A stretch of DNA of 64,000 bases from Paraphysomonas bandaiensis (taxonomy: Eukaryota > Chrysophyceae). Made by a program: the position numbers and the translations under genes. This document shows, in pieces, positions 56,601 through 62,600 of this stretch. The notes beneath the pieces were generated by a model. It was not told where the DNA came from and did not search any database. It saw only the letters and a program-made list of their open reading frames with translations. Position 1 is the stretch's first letter. Each line of letters opens with the position of its first letter. The stretch lies in assembly GCA_965644295.1 (NCBI GenBank), contig CBFFRP010000066.1, positions 124,001 through 188,000 on the forward strand. The letters are read 5' to 3'.

Positions 56601-59600
56601 GAACAGTTCCTCGGGAAGTATCTCCACTCTATCACCCACAGTCACTTGAGAACCTTTAACTTCTTTTTGTTGCACACTCGATGGTTCTAAGGACCATGTC
56701 ACTGCTCCCGACAAAATCTCGTAGGTTTCCAGCAGAGTATTAGCCAACGATGGATGCGGGTAGATTTCCCATCTTTCAAATGCAATACAATTCTTTGCCC
56801 ACTGATGAGCACGCAGTCCACGCACATCAGTGCCCATGAATAACGGCGATGAAATAGTATCACCCGCTTGCATGCATCGTTTATACCTCATAAATTTGGA
56901 CATGTGCGTATCCGCATGAAAAGTTCCTGCCATCAGAATGTTCTCAGAAGAATCAGGTGGATTCTGCCAATCCACACCGTCATTCACCTTTTCATTCTCA
57001 GGGTTGATTTTTTCCTTTTCTTCGTCATTCTCGACATTGCTTCTACTGACATCTTCCCCTTTTTGTACAGCACAGGCGTCATTGACCTCGTCATTTTGAC
57101 TACGAATCTCATCAGTAGATGTGGTTTTACCATCGTTCAACTTAGTCTTATCAGCCTCTGCCTCACATCCTCTTTCATCAGGGACGCTCATTTTAGTCCT
57201 GAAAGTACGGAAATCTACGTTAGAACCAATTCCTTCCATCGTCATTGCAAACAGTTGTATACCATACTCCGTATTCGACTGCAAATCCTTAACAGAAGCC
57301 ATTCTTGTCTTCAACCCAAGATGTATATTCACAACAACATCCCAAGGGATGAGATCTTTCTCCTGCTTGACGTAAACACAATTTACTCGAGCATCAGCAA
57401 GTGTTCCGTTCACTGAAATAGATATTCCGGGGAAACGAATTTCATATTCAACGAAGTCTCCTGCTGTATCTCTAACAATACGAGATACAACACCAACTTG
57501 CTGCACACTTTTGACAAAAAGCCATTGCCCAATTTCATGCTTAGGGCAATCATCGAAACCAACCGATGAATTTTTATCAATATTTTTCGGCGCGCTACAA
57601 ACTGTCACAAAGTATATCACCCGATTCCAAAAATTCTTCACACTTGTGTCGCACTCATCATTCTTCACACTCCATGAAATTGTGATACCTGTCGATGTGA
57701 TGTCTTCCTCTTTCCAATCGATATGCGGTTTCCAGATTATGCTCCTGCCTCGACGAATTTCACACATATCATTTTTTAACGACACTTTCAAATACATGGA
57801 TTTGATTATATTAACCGAATTAGAGGCACGCGCACGAAACACAGATCCCAATCTGTCCATCGGTAACTCAAGCGATTCAGACGATGTTTTAAGCACTTCT
57901 TGTATTTTATTTTCAACGTACTCAGACGGCAATAGTGTTTGGTCAATTTGACTTCTTACGGTTAAATACTTCATATATATTTGGCGTATAACCTTACGAA
58001 AATGGTTGAAAGCCACTTTATTTTCGGAAACCCGCCAAAAAAATTTGAGAAGACAGAGCACAGCATTAGCCGTGCGAGTGTGTTTCGCTGACCCAATTTC
58101 CTGAACCAATGTCCACTCCGATGATTCTAGTGTATCGGATTTAAAGAAAAGCCCATCGATTAATCTGGAGGCATCTTCATAACGGTGTGCTGCCATACGG
58201 AGCTTTATCATGTAAAGTCTGGAAGCAAGAGACGTCATGATAAAATATGCACCGGAGGAGTGAACTTCGTATATGTAATAGCATGAAGCCTCGCTTCTTT
58301 CCATAGCATACAGGGGCATCATGCCACAATGAAAAGGGCACCCCTTGAGGGATTGAAATAAGAATTTTCTGCTAGGAATTAGTACCTCCATGTTTCCTTC
58401 TTCGTCTTCTAATAATAAAAACTCTTGAATACCTTCTGTCAAGTTACGTATTTGCTGTTGTTGAAGTGGCTCAATGTCACTTAAACTCTTAACATAATAT
58501 CCAGAGCGTTCAACACATCGCAATCTCATGCCACGCCCGTGAGAGACTTGTACAACATCAAAGCTCAGTCCAAGCAGGGGCATTTCTACGAATGATATTG
58601 GCAACCGATGCGAACAGTTGGAACTCATCCGCAGCTCCGCCTCAGATACATCAGCTGTGGTCCAGAAAAGTATGCCGCTCAGTGGTTGAACACACTCAAG
58701 TAATTTCCTGACATAATGCAAGGCAGAATTCTGTTCGGCAAAACTTGCATCCAGCAGAATACCACGACGAACGAGCTGTGCAGCGGCCTGCTCTTTCTTT
58801 CTCAGTTCTTGCATCGTTGGTGACGAATCATAGTCAGGATAGTCATTATCAATAAGGCTTTGCGGAATTCTTTCAACAACTGCATTCACTCCACCATCAT
58901 CATCACTGAACAAGCGAATATATATTTCAGAGCCTCTCCACCAATGTGTTTGAGTTCTCTCCTCGTTTCGGTTCAACACTGGTTGCTCTACTGAATTACT
59001 TGAACTTGAATGTTTGAAGCGCAGGGGAATCGAAAGTTCTCCGCCACTGCTGGAGCCATTCATTTCATTCCATACCTCGGTCATGGAAGGTGGCAACGCG
59101 TAACCACGAATTACGTTTTTACCTGTTCTCCAGAAGTGATATCCGTTTACAAGGACCTGCGGGAGCAAAGATCCAAGCATGAACGAAGGAATCAATGATT
59201 CTGTGTCGTTTTCTTTTACGAACTCGGCAGTTATTTCAGAAATTGAAGATGCATCTCGTAACCCTAAGTTTCTTCTTGACAACTGCCGGGTGCGCCATAC
59301 CTCTGTGTGATTACTTCCCCCACGATACCATGTTTCTTCACGGAATTTCGCTTCAGTATCTACAATAGTCAGATTACCAAATATTAACCCCTGCTCGTAC
59401 TGGCGTTCCGAATCGGGCTCAATGTCGAATGCAATTCCAGGAGAGAACGTTTTAGACTCAGTGCCCTTTTCAACAGTAATATTGATATCATTCGTTAACG
59501 GAAGTACTGCAAACGAATCCCTTGCATCACTGGCAAACACCTGAAAGCGATATGATCGCCCAGCATAGCGCCTAATTTCATAGACATGAGCAACACCACT

Positions 59601-62600
59601 TGGCGCCATATATACTTCAAAAAATGCGGAGTTCTCAAAATCTGTACCACATTTCCAACATAGTAGCTGCGGATGGTGATCATCGGCCATGGGCGACTGA
59701 ATCTTCCACACTTGAGGGGGAGATAGCTCGTCAAACAATTCCATATGCGCACACACAACACCATGCCAGGCTGAAATCATATCACACTCATCAAGGCGAA
59801 CTTTTATGTATAACTTTCCGAGGTGTAAGACATTCCCATTCTGATCAAGCTGCGGGTGATTCAACGTTTCCAAGTTTTCAATACCATGTAGTCCATAATC
59901 ACAAAACTTTCGACCAGCACTTGATATGGCATCCGTAACCCCACTTACCAAGTCCTTTAAAAGATTCTTGCTCTTTTCAGCAAAAAAGTGTTCCCGAGAT
60001 GGAACTTCTTCGGGTTTCAACCACACGCGGATGGTATAGGTAATAACTTCGCTTTTCCTCGCACATACCGCTCGATGTACACGAACCTTTTTATTATCAC
60101 ATACCACACTACTTGGCGGTTGAGTGCCCCCTGTTGCCCCTTCCATATATATCTTGGCGTGCTCCCATAACTCATTTGGTAGATCAGTTAGAGAAGAGGA
60201 AGATTCAAACACCTCGTAGGTCTGTAGGTGTATCGACTTCGCATCCAGGGAACGCTCATAGCACCCAGGAAAAGTATCACCACTTTTTGTGTTGTTTGCA
60301 GAAACCCAGTATTTCGTATTTCCGTTTCTTTGGCTCTTCAAAAGTGCTTTAGCTTCAGGAATGTCGTTGACGCATTCCCGCAACGCTTCACGACATATCT
60401 TAGTCGAATAATGTTTTCTACCATCACTTTTATTTAATTCATCACGCAACGCTTTTACAGCTCTATTGCTAACTGGAGCGCGAACATAAAGTCTATACCC
60501 CCATTCCTCGTCAATAGACGCTACCCGACCTTCAGGAGGTGGACCAGGCGAGAAAAAGTATAGGTACACACACGAACCTTTTACAACAAGTGGCTTAGCA
60601 CCGTCCGCCCCAGGCCATTCTTCTCCAGGATTAATTACCTGTAACACTTCAGTTCGCTCTTTATCACTGTAGATGGTGAGATGTGCGTTCTTTCTCTTTC
60701 CCAATGAGCTATTGGCATCAAACACTAATATTAGGTATGGGGCATCCGATATCTCAATTTTCTCCATACTTTGCATATCAAATGGATACGGGTGTTCAGA
60801 TTCAACTATACGCTGCGTTAAATAGAGATTATTGCTAGTACTATGCCACAGCGATGAATCATGCTGACCCAAAAAAGACGCCGAAAAACTTTTTTCTCGT
60901 AAAGTAAACTGTTGAGCGGCTTCTAAAATCTGAATAATATTGCGACGACCAATTTGACCATTGCTTTCTTGGTCATTGCACCAGGTCATTATCAATGATC
61001 TCTGGCGTTGCATTATCAAAAAAAGTTTCATTGACGGAAGGCGCAAGTGGTCTTGTGATGCAGCCTTACTCAGCCATTGTACAGTGAAGCACGAACAAGC
61101 TATAAACGATGAAATGCTCATTCGAGTTGCCTCATCATACATATCTTCATTTTTCGATTCTGCCACCTCCAGCAATGTCCCTTCACATAGTGCAATGTAC
61201 GCAGCAAAGTTCACAACAACTCCAAATGCTGAGGACTGTTCGGCTTGAATCAGCCAGTGTCTTAATAGCGGTAAGGCCACACCGTTAAGAAATTGCACAA
61301 TATGGTTCTGCCATGATAAACACACATCTTCTTTCTCCGTATCAAGTGCTATTTCAAACTCACCAACTCGAATAGAACAGCTCAAAACTGAAATATCGAG
61401 TGTGATGACAAACAACATAACGTCAATTAAGGTGTTGCGAAAACTAAGGCTCGAACATAGTTGGGCAGCAGAATATGAAATGCGCACGCACGCACTCATA
61501 ATCGTGGCAGGATCCTTCCAAATTTCTTCAAAGAGTGCACCATATCGAGTACCCAGAGATTCAGAACAAGGAACTTCTCGTATTTGTAGTGGGGTCGCAG
61601 AGTACGGTCCGGATTCATACAAAATACTCTCTATAAATGTGCGCGCATCTAATGACGCAATAATATCAACTTTGCCGTTGTCCAAAAATTCCAGCAGCAG
61701 TGGAATAGAAACCAGTGGGGTACACGAAAAAGTTAACAATGTCTCGACGTCAGCTTCTGGTAAACCCGACGATCCCAGAGACAGTTCACCTGATTTTGGT
61801 TTGGAATACATTATGGTAACTTCATTGACGAGGTTGGATTCTACATAGTCACACAGTCGAAGTTCTTTCTCATCAGAGCCCTCTGCGGCCGCATAAGCTT
61901 CATGCAGTTTTGATTCGCTTCTCTGTTCTGTGACTACGCCAACAACACGCTTTATGCCATCATCACAAAAATTTCTAACAAAAAGTGACCGTGAAAAAAA
62001 CATGACACGTCCAGCAGCATTATCCATTTCAACTCTCTCCAGACGAATCGAAAATTCCTTGTTGCTGGAAGACTTTTCCTTTCCTTTTGAAGCCTTGTTG
62101 AGCTTGACAGAAAATCGTAAATCAAAAGCCGAGTCAATTTTATTACTCATACGTGTAATAGTATCCCTAAATTGATCAAGATTGGCATTCGATAAATTAT
62201 CCAAACACACTGAATCTCCAAAAAAACCAAGCCATTCGAGCAGTGTAAGTCTTGATTCCATCCCCACCTTACACAGTGTGTGAATATCTCTCAAATACTT
62301 GAACTCCTTTAAGCGCTCCCATGATGAGCAGTACCACCATCCAATGATCTCTTGCAAATGCTCGGGAGAGTATTCTTCTTTCTTTTTGTCCTTGGAGCCT
62401 TTAGTTTTACTGCCACCGGTTTCTTCTCCACCATCTTTCTCTTTAGATTCCCGCTCTTTCTCAATTTTCAATGCATTTGAGAAATCAGGAGGCAATTCGA
62501 ATGGGAGAGCTTTCTGCACAGGGCGGTTGAGGTCAAGATTTACATTAATTCGTTGCAAAACATCGAACGTGAAATCAAGAGCTGGCTCTCGGGCATCTCC

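Noticed and set aside
61402-61848. 148-codon plus-strand frame opposite the giant gene (and other plus-strand frames between 41,800 and 63,900)
   Set aside because: Antisense shadows of the 22-kb coding frame, with no domains.
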